A DNA stretch of 36,386 nt. Source: Gryganskiella cystojenkinii (Eukaryota; Mortierellomycota; Mortierellomycetes; Mortierellales; Mortierellaceae). The DNA is taken from the NCBI GenBank assembly GCA_015852425.1, contig JAAAIG010000248.1:1-36386 (forward strand), in the 5' to 3' direction. The notes under the pieces were generated by a model. The model was not told the DNA's origin, made no database searches, and worked only from the letters and a program-made list of their open reading frames with translations. Numbering within the stretch: the first letter of the stretch is position 1; every line of letters starts with the position of its first letter. Both the position numbers and the translations under genes were made by a program. Positions 1-11,397 of the stretch are shown piece after piece.

Positions 1-21
1 TTTTTTTTTTTTTTTTGCGAG

Positions 22-1356
22 ATGATTCATGGTCTCTTGGGCTGGTACTTTCTCCCGACTTTTCTCGCAAATTCCCTCCAACAGATCTGGTACACGTATC
101 AATACCCTCAATCCAAACCAGAACGGTTCTCTCAACGCCCTGTGGCCGGATCTCAAGATCAGGTTCGACTCCATCGACGGCTCCTTCTCTTCGTCGCCCT
201 GGCGTACCTCTGTTATGATACTCTCAATGTCTTTCAATCGACCACAGGATCGAATTATTATACGACCATGGATTTGAAAGTTGACGAGTTCTCGGTCAAA
301 GACTTAAAGTCCAATTTCAGAAAACTTTCGTTGAAGTACCATCCGGATAAGGTTGGACAGTCTGGTGCCGGTAAGCCAAAAAAATGTGGAGGGTGTGTTG
401 CTCACCAGGGTCTAGCGACCACCGACATGGACAGGATCGATCTGATCTATGTTTTCTCAGTTGTAGGATTTAAACTGATGATTCGTTTTATTATCTCTCT
501 CTCTCTCTACTTGTCAGAAATATTTGTCGGCATCAGGGAAGCGCATGAGGTCCTCGTGGACCCGATCCTACGCCAAGCCTATGACCGGTTCGGTATCGAC
601 GGAACAAAATGCCCTCCTTGCAAGACCAGCAGGGATTTCTTCAATCACGGACGCAACTCTTATTATCAAGCGTATGTTGGGTTCTTGGCGGCCTTGGTGG
701 CTTTGAATTGGTACGGAGGGGGGATCCCTGGACGATACTGGCTGTACATGGTCCTTGGAGGATTAGCGGCCTTGGAATTGGCCATGATCCAGAGACAGGA
801 TTCGTTTAAAGTTCTCAGTTGGATCATCCCGAACAGGGTCACGTTTGAAAGGATCCAGATCTTGAGAAACATTTACTCATCCCTTGGGGTGGCGGTTTAC
901 AGGATGGGGGACAAGATCATGCCGCGTACAGTCGCACCCAAGACCAAAGGACCACAGGAGATCAAAGAGATGATCTCGAAACTAGAGGAAAAGACTACCG
1001 AAGCAGGTACGTGTATTTTTATTTTTGCACGAAGCGAAGTCGCGCTAAAAAAAAATCATTATGCTTTCCGTTTCAATTTTGTACTTTTTAAGGGAAACTA
1101 ACTTTTTTTTTCTATCTTTTCTACACACTATTGAAACAACTCTACGCTAGCCGATGCGTTCAACGAAGACCTGTGGGAGCTTTTTGATGCCTACAGAGAC
1201 AATGACGAATGCATGACCCACATTAAACGTCGGATGGTCAAGTTGTACGAGGAAAAGAAGTTGTTCGAGAACCCGACTTTTAAGGAACAACAGACTTTGA
1301 TCCATAAACGGGCCCGGAAAGGTGTCAAGAACAACAAGCATATCAAGGAGTATTGA
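22..1356 (+). CDS. Membrane-anchored DnaJ (Hsp40) domain protein
   Basis: Three exons: 22-370, 518-1006 and 1151-1356, giving 347 residues; phases match at both junctions. Two hydrophobic segments (about residues 5-22 and 52-70) precede a J domain. HPD is at residues 107-109 in KYHPDK, and the end of the J domain (AHEVLVDP, QAYDRFG) is encoded by exon 2. Two more hydrophobic stretches follow in the middle third, then a charged Lys/Glu-rich tail ending KEY. J proteins stimulate Hsp70 ATPase; this architecture fits a fungal membrane-associated, probably ER, J protein that recruits Hsp70 to the membrane surface. The start is the first ATG after the T-run at the window edge, and the opening LLGWYFLP fits my recollection of family N-termini. 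Intron 1 is in frame and stop-free, so retention would keep the frame open. The gene is convergent with the G-alpha gene. Family firm, compartment inferred. Confidence 0.85.
494..508 (+). repeat. CT dinucleotide tract in intron 1 of the J-domain gene
   Basis: A run of about seven TC units lies just before the intron 3' splice site (AG at 516-517). It probably serves as the polypyrimidine tract and may vary in length between strains. Confidence 0.7.
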
Positions 1357-1733
1357 AGAAGCGGGGGAGGAGGAAAGGAAAGAAAAGGAGGACATGCGAA
1401 TGAACAAGGGTAGTTAGAACCTTTAACCAAAAGGACATATAAACACAGACTCCTTCCTGAAAAAAAGACTCTTCTAATAACATGAACAAGAAACAAGGTT
1501 CTTTGGAAACATAACGATGAAAATTTTTATTCCGCATCTACCACAACGATGCAGCTTCATCTTATGTCCATGGAGCATTCTTGCTCATTATGCTATTTGA
1601 GCTATTGGTAGTCGCTCGCTGATTATGGTGGTCTTATCGATTATATATATACGTTTTCTTTTTGTCGTTCTTTCTCCTTCTCTCCTTTTGTGTTCTTGTT
1701 TGATTCCCAAGGGACCTCGTACTTTTCTTTTCT
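1357..1733. other. Convergent 3' spacer
   Basis: About 380 nt between the stop codons of the J-domain gene (+) and the G-alpha gene (-). TTTATT at 1526-1531 reads AATAAA on the minus strand and is a plausible poly(A) signal for G-alpha. No coding signal is seen. Confidence 0.6.
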
Positions 1734-4700
1734 TTACAGGACAACAGCTTGAATAGCTGCCGTGTCCGTAATGTTACGGTTGAGAATGATTTGGTTCACA
1801 CTATCCATGATGGGTCGCAGCCGCTGCGTATTCGTCGCGTCCGAGTAATGGATAAAGATGTGTTTCAGTTCACTCCTGTTCAACCGCTCGAACCGATCCT
1901 TGAAGAACTCTGTAGCAGCCACCTCGTCATCATCCGCACCTAATGAATGGTATCCCACAAATGAAAGGTCAGATTTAGTTAATTCCCAAAAAAAAAAAAA
2001 AATTGAAAAATATAGGCATGTTCGTTGGCACTTACCACGGTAATCTGGGAAATACCGCTTTATGCTCGAGTGCTTGATCTTTTCCCGAAAGATATCCGTC
2101 TTGTTGAAGAACAGGATCATGGACGTATGTACAAACCATTGAGAGTTGCAGATTTGATCAAACAACATCATGGCCTCCTCCATCTGGTTCGCATCCTTGT
2201 CCTCCACCAGACATTGATCGTAACCACTGATCGCGGCCAGAAACAAGACCGCGGTCACGCCCTCGAAACAGTGGATCCACTTCTTTCTTTCTGACCGTTG
2301 ACCGCCGACATCAAACATTCTGAAAGAAGAAAATTCGAAAGACGAAAAAAAGTTATGAGGTTAGCCATGATGTCAAAAAAAACAGAACATTCTCTGTCGG
2401 AAAATGAAGAGTGCGATCATTTACCTGTAGGTCAAATTGCCAACATGGAAGGTCGTCTCTGTGATACCCGTTGACTTTACACGGCAGCGCAGGATATCGG
2501 CATCGTCTGGGAGGTAATCATGACTGTAAATCCGATCAACAGAGTCAAAAAAGCTGTTGGCGGGGAGCGAAGTGAATAAGAGCAGAGAAAGAGAGAGAGT
2601 CAGTTAATCGCATGTGACATTGACAGGGCACAGATGCTGGTCAGACTTTGATGGGTAATGATGAAATGCAAGAAAACGTTACTATCGCACATTATCCGCC
2701 AGCGCATAAGTGTGTCCCAAACGGTAGGTTTCTTGAACCGAAGTGTCACTCCAGAGTGCCTTCAAAGCTTGTTGGTATTGTGGGGGAAAAGGCGCGCCGG
2801 AATTGACTCTTGGGATTGTTGCAAAGACAGACAAGAATTTCTGAAAGAAAATAATCAAAAAGCAATGTGTGGGTCAGCATGTCAATAAAAAAAGATGCTC
2901 GAAAGGAGGGTTTGATTCACCGTCTTTGCTCGTTCTTGTTGTTACAATACCTCGTTCTCGCTGTTGGAAAGCGTAATGTTCTCATCCTCCATCGCAATTA
3001 GAATCGATTGCATCGACGTGACCATGTTTGAAAAGACGAATCCACGGAAAGCTTCACGCTCTGGTTTGGAGAAACCCGAGGCATGGAGCAACTTCATTTG
3101 CTTGATAATGGTCGTCTTTCCTGCTTCACCAGCACCTATAATGCATCATGGATCAAAGGTAAAGAGACAGAAAAAATGACGTCAATAAGTTGTTTGTTGA
3201 TGATAACAAGCATCGAGAAAGCGATTGCTCAACAACATCAACAAAAAAACCCAACGAATATTGAGAGCCACGTGGCTGTTGACAAATTGAGGAACCGGGA
3301 AAGAGAACGCCGCATTTTTTTGGATTTTTTTTTACGGAACGATAATAAAGAATGCTGAACCAAAAGTAAGGTTCGTCATCGCCACGAGGGCGAGGGCGTA
3401 AAAAAAGGAAAGAAAAAAAGAAATTGACAGGGGGCCACAAACGATCATGCAAGAAAAAAAAATGCGATGCAAATGCGATGCAGAAACCATTGTTTCTTGC
3501 AATCCGATAATGCGTGGAAGAATTTGAGTACCTTCAAAAAAATAAAAAATAAACTGCTGCATGTGTTCAGCAAACCACACCAAGAACTGCGTGTGAACTC
3601 CAAGTGACCATTATCGTCTTCTGCCTCAGCCCATTGCGCCCATCGTGCTGTGCTCGCTCCAGACAAGAACAGACGAACGATGGTGCTTCACCGTCCCTTT
3701 CCCTCTTCGCCAAGTAAAAGGTTGGACAACCAAAAAGCACGGATTGTGCAACGAAGCACCAACACTTCAAACTCCCTTTCAAAAAATTCAAATTCATAAA
3801 AGCACAGCGAGCAACTTCCCGTCCTTCGAAGAAAACGCAAGCACAAGTGAAAAACCAGTTTTCCTCCTGGCGTGGGCTTTCTCTCTCCCCACAATCTTCC
3901 CGCCCTGCTACAATTAAAAGATCGCCCTTGGCTCCGCCTTTCCGTGCATTTTCTATGGTTCCATGAGCTCTTTTGGTCCGCGGTAAGAAATGGGAACTTG
4001 TTTTTTTGGTGGCTCTCTCACTGCCTCATCCTCCTTCAAATTATACCACTGCACCAAAAAAAAAAAAAAAAACCCCCCCAAACAATAAACAACCCGAAAT
4101 GAAATAGTCATGCAGGCTAGAAACGACAGGAGTGAAATGAGATCCATCTGCCGATTTGTGTTTGAACGTGAAGCAAGAGAGGAAAACTGTGTGCTCACGA
4201 GTTTCTTGACCCTCTTTGATTTTTGTCCAGAAAAAAATAAAGAACAAGAAAAAACACTTACCGAGAAGAAGAAGTTTAACCTCTGATTGGCGAAGGCGTT
4301 CATCCGCTCTGATAGCTTGGTCGATCTTTCGACTCTGTTGCTCTTGTGAGTGTGATGATATACAGGTACCCTATGCAAGAGACAGAGATAGGTAATTAGC
4401 TTCAAAATCGCAACTAAGAGATGGATAGACCTTGGGATAGGCTAGTCTTCTCTCCCCTCGCTCGTCATTCCTGCCCCCTTTGCACTCGTACAATCGCCTG
4501 TTGGCACCACCAGTTCGATCTTTTATGCATGTTCCTGTTCGCCTTTAGAACAGAAAAATTATAGACGCGAGTTTTAGCTCAGCGTTGAACTACACTTGGA
4601 ATGTGGAGCAGATTGAGGGCAGGTGGAGAGAGCTAACTAAAAGGAATCAACTCTCCTTGTATGTTCATGCTCAATGAGCGTCAATGGGGTCCGTCAGCCG

Positions 4701-5408
4701 ATGCACCACCCTCCTCTCAGCTTAGACTAGAACTATGGCCTCATTTCCATGCGCCATATATTTTCTAGCAGCCGATCATGCACCAATATAGAAAACTTAA
4801 ACCTGGTGGTTGGACAAAAGAGATCAGATCTATCTCGCCTTGAGGCATTTATGCGCTGCCTTCTCGGGAGGATCTTGTGTCCCTTTCACTCTTGCTTTTC
4901 TCGTGAAGTAGCAAAATAGATATTAAAAAAAAAAAAAAAACAGGAAAAAAACTTTCCGATTCTCAAAATGCACCTGGCTCTTTGTTGCTGATAGACTTTT
5001 CTTCTCTCTTTTCCCTCTCTCTATTTCTCCTCAACAAAAACACGCGTAGAACAACTGCTCAAAGAAACTCTTTTTTTTTCTTTTCGGCAAGGCGCGAAGT
5101 CAAAACAAGGTTCAAAAGAACCAAATGGAGTTTGGGCTGGGATACAAGGATGGGCGATGTGAGTGGAGTGGGTTCGAAAAAGAGAGGATTGAGAGCTTGT
5201 CGAGAAATGTAAAATGACGAGTGCAACGGGTGCAATGTGAAAAATGGTGGGAGGAAGAAGAGGGCTGAGAGTAAGATGAAGTCCAGCAAAGATGAAGGAG
5301 ACAACGATGAGAAAATGTAGGGAAGAAAGTGGGGCAACGCCACCATTTTTTTTTGTTTCGTTAGATCGGAACAGGCATCTTTTGCCTCCTGAAATTAAGA
5401 CTCACCAT
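1734..5408 (-). CDS. Heterotrimeric G-protein alpha subunit
   Basis: Model in transcript order: 5408-5406, 4370-4262, 3135-2951, 2840-2683, 2553-2425, 2319-2036, 1939-1734; 357 residues, the usual G-alpha length, with phases matching throughout. The N-terminus MGTCISS has Gly2 for myristoylation and Cys4 for palmitoylation, so the protein should sit on the plasma membrane. The P-loop GAGEAGKTT (38-46) differs from the usual GAGESGKST. Switch I region has LRCRVKSTG. Switch II has DVGGQRSE (198-205, catalytic Gln202). NKTD is at 267-270. The guanine-ring motif is SDATNT (322-327) instead of TCATDT. The C-terminus AAIQAVVL extends about six residues beyond a standard G-alpha. It transmits receptor signals (nutrient, mating or pheromone) by GTP binding and hydrolysis. 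Introns 1 and 2 are about 1.03 and 1.13 kb. The first exon is inferred: it is a perfect ATG|GTGAGT donor, because the next exon has an in-frame TAG just upstream of its acceptor. Confidence 0.9.
3136..4261 (-). other. Long intron 2 of the G-alpha gene
   Basis: About 1.1 kb lies between the exon ending KLLLLG and the exon starting with the P-loop. It has GTAAGT at the donor and TATAG at the acceptor. It holds many A/T tracts and no open frame with recognisable protein character. Confidence 0.7.
4371..5405 (-). other. Inferred long intron 1 of the G-alpha gene, after the start codon
   Basis: Donor GTGAGT follows ATG directly at 5405-5400, and acceptor GCATAG ends at 4371. The intron would be 1,035 nt. 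It contains poly-A and poly-T tracts and no gene. The call rests on reading phase plus the perfect donor, and needs transcript support. Confidence 0.6.
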
Positions 5409-7650
5409 GGTTGTGCGTGTTTGTTTGTCGTACTGATAGCCTGTAACGAGGAAGTAGAAAGGGTTGTCGAGAGAGGGAGCCGCGAGGGAAGGAGAGAACG
5501 GGTATATCGACGTGAGATATGAAAAAAATAAGGAGAAACCGAGGAGGAGGAGAGGGGACTGAGTGTCGATCTCTTTTATGTTTCGGAGGATGTTTCGCTT
5601 GTTATTTGAATCCGGAAGGTCTGTTCGCCCTTTTTTTTTGATCAGAACCTGATCGACGGTTTTGTTGTGTTCTTGTTGTTGTTTGGTTGTAGTTAAACGT
5701 CTCAGCGGAACGAAATAGTGAAGGAGTGGAGGTTGGAGAGCAAATGTTTGGCTGAGAAGAAGCAACAAAAGAGAAGAGAACGAAAACAACTAAAAACGTG
5801 CGATTTCAGGAACAAGTAGAGCCGAGAGAGACACTAGAACCAAAAAAAAAAAAAATAAAGTAGAGGCGAGCTTTGTAGGAAAAGAGTGAATGTGGTTCAA
5901 GGGGCGGGAAGCAGATGAACAACGAGTAGAAAAGGGGGGATGAGATGAATGAGATGATGGAGTGAATGATGAGGAAGAAAGAAAGAAAACCGAATAAGTC
6001 AATGGGGAATGAGAGATGATGCTGCAGCCCCTCATCTTGTATGCAAAAGTATGCACTTTTTTTCCTTTCAGAGTTGTGCATCTGCCAATCTCTCGCTCTA
6101 TCCCTCAACCATCCGCAAACACAAACCATTGAACAGTCAGAAAACACAAAAAAAAGAGCCCTTTACGGCCCACCCTCCTCTTCCTCATTTGAAGACAAAA
6201 CAAACAAAAAACAATTCAATAATAAACAATAGCGTTGTTGGCTCTCTGAGCAAAAAAAATAAAATACAACACAAATCGGGACAGGTGAACAACAACGATG
6301 AAGGAAAAGGAAGGCAAAGAAAATACCCCCAGAAGACAGCAAAGAGAGCCACAATCCCCTTTGTCTACCGTCCACCTTCGCCATTCTCTCTCTTTGACTT
6401 GCCCGAGGATTTTTTGTTTGACCTTTTGTTTTTACGATAGAGTGTTGAATAAATGCACGGTGGATGAACACAAAGCTACAGGGTAGACGAAGGCGAAGCG
6501 CGAGAGACGAGAGATTGAAGAAAGGTCATTATTCGTTACAATGCTCTCGTCAGCCACGACTACTGGCCGTAGGCAATGGTCTCTGTACTTTATCTTTTCA
6601 TCTTTCTTGTCCTAAAGACACCATCCTTGGAGCGATCTTTTAGGATGATCCTCTCCCCCCAGAAGGTCCGTTCCCACTTTTTTTTTCTTGTCCTTCTTCG
6701 TCATGCCTTGATTCTCCATGCACTCGATGCAGGCAGCTGCTTGCCTGAAAGGCAGTAGCCCCTAACTTTTCTCGTATTTTATTTTTGAATCTTTTGTTGC
6801 GTGTGTTGGAGACAGGGCAACAAGGCGCGTAAGCAAAAATAAAGCCTAGTCTGGATAAACCAGAAGAGGAGGGGGTTGGCATGCTTCGCCTGTTGAGCGC
6901 ACAGTTCATTGGTTTTTTTTTTTTTTACAATTGAAAAAGAGAAGACTTGGACCAAGACCAAGAAAGATCAAAAAAAAACTGAATGAGGTGATCGGCAATG
7001 GGGCGAATGTTTAGTTGGACCAAATGTTTAGTCGGACAGCACGCTTCTGCTCAAGAATAGAAAATAATATAGAGCGTGGCCAACTCTTGCAAGGCAGTGA
7101 CTTGATGATGAACATTGCTCAAGCAAAACGGGAGGAGGGCTGCAGGAACAGACGACAGTTTTATTACATGATCATAAAAAGAGTCCCGAAGGACACTTTG
7201 GAAGCATCCTCCGCTTCCTTGGAAAAAAAGGAAAGAGAGGAAATACATCAAGGAGGAGTTTTAGATAGTCTAAAAATCGGTTTTTTGCGGGGAAGAGGTT
7301 GAACGGACACTCAACCGATTGGTACCTCTGACGTTTGTTGTTGGTCTCTCTCTCAGTTTTACATCGCTCTCAGACTCGGTGCTCAATCCCCTCTCTCCTC
7401 ATCCTCATCTCCTCAGTCCTTTTCCTTCCTTTCCATCTCACGGTTCAAGACGACGAAGACCCTTTCTTGTTTTTTTTCTTTTTCTGTTCAAACATCCGTG
7501 CGACAACCGAATGAGAAAAAAACATGGGTCAACGCGGAGAACCCGTTTCCTCTTGTGCCTATTTTATGTGTACGGCACTGTGCTTCTGTGGATTAACTAA
7601 CCAAGTAGACTATTTCTCGGAAGAAAAAGGGGGGGAGGGCATCGTCAGGT

Positions 7651-7686
7651 ACTCAAAAATTTTGAGTTAATGATTTGTGGCCACAA
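7651..7686. repeat. Two adjacent palindromes
   Basis: 7651-7667 is an 8-bp inverted repeat around one central base (ACTCAAAA / TTTTGAGT). 7675-7686 is a perfect 12-bp palindrome (TTGTGGCCACAA). Only 7 bp separate them. They could be dimer-binding sites or chance palindromes. Confidence 0.45.
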
Positions 7687-8585
7687 CATGGACCATGGGT
7701 CACAACAAGAAGAATACTCACGCCCCTTTGTTAACACCCGGCAAATCTATCCTCGTAAACCCTTAGGGGCATCGTATCTTGCTCATTGTACTTGCTGAGG
7801 CAAAAAAAATAGGATGAACACAAGAAACGACCAGATGGACGTGCGATATTTTTTTGTTGGGTCAAAAAGGTTTGATTCCTTCTGCAAAACGAACAACAGA
7901 AATGAACAAGGGAGGTGCAGACAGTAAAACCACAACATGCAGAAAAAGAAAAAAAAGGCGGGGAGAGTGTGCAAGAAAACAAAACGGACGCGAAAGCCTC
8001 CCTGAGGGCTTTGGTCAAAATCATGCAAACGAACCACTACATCGGGAGCAGGAGGCAGGGTGCAGTAATAAAACAAAGATCAATAGTGATGCCAAACTGG
8101 TTGTTCCTGACCCTGTGCGACATGGACTCACAATACCAACCGGGTAGTCTTCATCTAGGCACACTCAAAATTTCATCGATTTGTATTCTTTTTTTTTTCT
8201 TGTGTTCCTCCAAGAGTGGAGGAATGAGAAGAAAAAAAGCGAGTACACTGGTGACAATCGCCGCTCGTTAACCACGGTTTTTTCTCTCGCCGTGATCGGA
8301 CTACATCAGGAACGCGCTGGCCGTTTTTATCACACTTTTAATTTGGCCATCAGATTTATTAACATCCCTTAACTCATCCATAAAAATGAGAATGGGAAAC
8401 TGGAGAGAGACAAATAGAGCTGGATATCCGATACAAACAAAAAGAAAAATACGAACAGACTTGGTTCTGGGAATACAAAACACGGCGACCGTTGTTGAGC
8501 CAAAATACAAACACCTGACTGTCAAATAAGCAGATATATGAGAGCAATTTTTTTACGGACCAAACAAGAGCTGGCCCCTCCTCGA

Positions 8586-8611
8586 CACATGCACGGTAAC
8601 CTGTGCATGTG
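8586..8611. repeat. Inverted repeat / potential hairpin
   Basis: Arms CACATGCAC and GTGCATGTG pair perfectly over 9 bp. In RNA, the inner bases can add a G-U and a G-C pair, leaving a four-base TAAC loop. No gene surrounds it. A palindromic regulator site is possible. Confidence 0.5.
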
Positions 8612-8994
8612 GGAGGTAAAAAGACGATGAAAATGAAATCGAGGAACGACACGCGATTCTTCATCAAATAATAATAAACTCGACATAGAAAATGAGCTGC
8701 AAAGAAAAAAAGAAAATAAGAAAAGAGATACATTGGACGTTCTAAGCTCTAACGTACCAATCATGCCGACGTTCTCTCTCTCACCCACGCTCCCATTCTT
8801 CGCCACAAATAGACGTGATTGACAACGACGTTCAGCTTCGGCCGTCGCTTGCTCTTATTTGCGAGAAAAATATATCGACGTTGATACGTTTATCGATCAA
8901 AAATCGATTTCCATTTATCTTTTCGCTAATCTTACGAAAATAACTTCTGATCAGAGAAAGAAACATGCGCCTTTTTTTATTTGAGCATCTCTTT

Positions 8995-9016
8995 CGCTTC
9001 CCGGGAAAGGGAAGCG
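8995..9016. repeat. GC-rich inverted repeat
   Basis: Arms CGCTTCCC and GGGAAGCG are perfect over 8 bp with a 6-nt spacer GGGAAA, within otherwise AT-rich sequence. Function unknown. Confidence 0.45.
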
Positions 9017-11397
9017 CGAAGAAAATGAAAGCGAGATCCCAACTCTTCCCTGTACTGCAATTTCGGCTCGAGGATCAATTCTTACCTCGAATGGCACAGA
9101 TTACAAGAAAAATCATAAACGTTCACCCTTTCCCTGACAAAACAGATCGGATTGCTCTTTGTGCGACTGCAAGTGTCTATGGCAAAAAAAAACAGATCAA
9201 AACAAAACACGAGTTCAACCTGATGAGCGCCATTTTTTTGCCGCTCTTCCTCTGATCGTTCTTGAAATGAGTCGAGACACCAGAGGATGCGGCATTTTTT
9301 CATCTCCTCTAGGTGACGCGAGAATTTTTTCCCTACCCAATCTCGATGTTTGTAGATTTATACTGTACGCGTCCAGGGGTCTTGTGCCTTACCCTTTCAA
9401 CATCAATGCTGCTTACCCCCCTATTCTAGTCGAAAATAGGAGAGAGAGAGAAAGAGAGAGCGTGAAAAAGCGGAGAGGGTGAGAGGAGAGGCTTGAGAAC
9501 GACCATGTGTGGTTTGCTTCTGCAATTGGATCCAACACTTGGTGTTTGTCTGTGCAAACAATCTGAGAGATCAAAGAAAGAACAACAAACTCAAAAACAA
9601 TAGCTGGCCCAAGTGAACGGACCTCTCATTTTGCGTGTTTCATTCTTGGACATGCCTGAGAGGGCACATACCTCCAGGGGAATGAAATATAAAAAAAATC
9701 GGCGTGCAGACCAAGTAGAACAAACAAAACTTCTTTTCCTAGTCGGCTATTTTCTTGATCATCGGCATGCTTATTCATCAGGAGAGAAAACTGTAGTAAT
9801 TTGATAAACGACATAGGATGGGAGTAGAGATCGAGATGAGGAAAGGGGGAAGAGGTCCTCGCACAAGAAATTTCGGCTGGGAATATGAATGGTTGGAGAG
9901 GGGAGAATGGATACAAAGCGGTCCATTATTTTACAAAGTCATGGCTCGAGGTAAACGCACATTTCATTTTAATAGAGGGTACAAGGCGGTGTGCAGGGGA
10001 GCGACCAAGTCTATGGACGACATGCTCCATTACAGCAAAACAGTGGTGCTCAAACGATGACATGCTGTGTTCAAGGCGGGGGGTATTGTTTTACGCCACC
10101 GTGGATGAGTGTGCATTACAGATCAGTCATCAAAAAAGTTCAAGCGGGTGGGCTTGCACGTTGAGAAATCGTGAACGAGCGGCCGCAAGATGTGACGCTC
10201 GCGCGTGGATTGTTCTTCTTGCAAATGATTTTCATCGATGCTCAGCAGAGTCCGAAGCTTATCCCACCACTAAGAAAGAGATCGGACTTTGCCCTCCAAC
10301 AAACATGACAAGCGGGGAAGCTGAGCTCAGAACAACAATGATTTTAAAAACTCGAATGATTTCGATATCCATCGAACCAACACGCTCACAGCTGAGTCCT
10401 TGGACTGTCTTTTTATTTTGGCTTGGCCCTGACTGGCCTCTCTGATCGATCAGAAAAATTTAATTTTTTTTTTCGGTGGCGATGGCATGTGAGAATGAGC
10501 ACTGGCCGGTCTCTGTACTCGAGGGAAACCCCAAATCGAGCTGAAATTTGTCAAGGGAATTAAAAATCTGTCAATTGGGGTATGTGTTTGTGCGTGTATG
10601 AGAATTACATAAACGATTTTTTTCTCCTGAAGATCATGATATGGTAGTTGTTTTGTCATGGTGAAAGGGTTAGCTGCACTCAGAAGAGGATCGTAGGAAA
10701 GTGATGCTCTAGGGGGTCAGGTTCCTTTTTGGGTCATTTCGAATGACAGATTCGAATTAGCCCAGCTGATCGTTCTTGCATCCCACGCGCTCATATTGAT
10801 TTTCAGCAGGGTGTTAGTGAGGAGTGCATCGCTGATTCTGATTACAATTGCCCTACTTTTTCTTGGTGCCTTCTTCTTTTTCATTTCTCTTCTCTCTTCC
10901 TCCTTTCTTGCACATCATTCCCTCACATCCCATTCCGAATCTCGTTTTGTTACAAACAACAATCCTTGATTTTTGCCACCAAGTCTATCTTCGAACAAGG
11001 TACTCATAACATACATACATCGGCATAAGAGCCTCTTTGCCAAATCGACGCACAGAGTCAACAACAACAACAACAACAAGAAGAAGAAGGATACATGGCA
11101 TGAGCACAAAAAGTCAAAAAAAGGGGAGGGAGGGACAATGGGCCAAAGTGTCAATTCGGGATGTTCATGACAAAAAAGAAAAGATCAGCATTCAGCAGCC
11201 GCGGACAATATTTTTGGGGATGAAATTTCACCCCAAAATTCGTACTGTGGTGGCACACAGCCAGGACTTCTTTCTTACATTCTTTTGAACTTTGCATCTG
11301 ACATCTCCTCTCCTTCTTTCTCTTTTCGCCACTCCTTTTTTTTCGTCTGTTCTTTCGTCATTTCAGCATCAGTCCGCATCAACAACCTACAATAACA

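Larger units (their letters stand above)
5409..11397. other. Gene-poor 6-kb spacer
   Basis: This spacer lies between the divergent starts of the G-alpha (-) and acyltransferase (+) genes, so it must hold both promoters and 5' leaders. It is rich in A/T homopolymers and purine or pyrimidine tracts. All open frames are short or low-complexity, and none resembles a known domain. The longest (9885-10445, +) has no hydrophobic pattern, start context or splice structure that supports it. Several perfect inverted repeats occur between 7.65 and 9.02 kb and are listed separately. A long non-coding RNA or very small genes cannot be excluded. Confidence 0.55.

Noticed and set aside
1..16. 16-T run at the window edge as a poly(A) tail or telomere
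   Set aside because: Similar A/T homopolymers occur throughout; it is just an upstream T-tract of the first gene.
4569..4620. tRNA-like A-box (TTTAGCTCAGCGTTGAAC)
   Set aside because: No B-box (GGTTCGANTCC) at the right distance and no cloverleaf; it lies inside the inferred G-alpha intron.
9885..10445. 186-codon open frame in the large gap
   Set aside because: No hydrophobic core pattern, domain, start context or splice support; length alone is weak evidence in a 6-kb spacer.
11059..11090. CAA/AAG triplet run as a coding poly-Gln or poly-Asn tract
   Set aside because: It lies in the promoter/leader of LPAAT with no supporting coding frame; a simple microsatellite.
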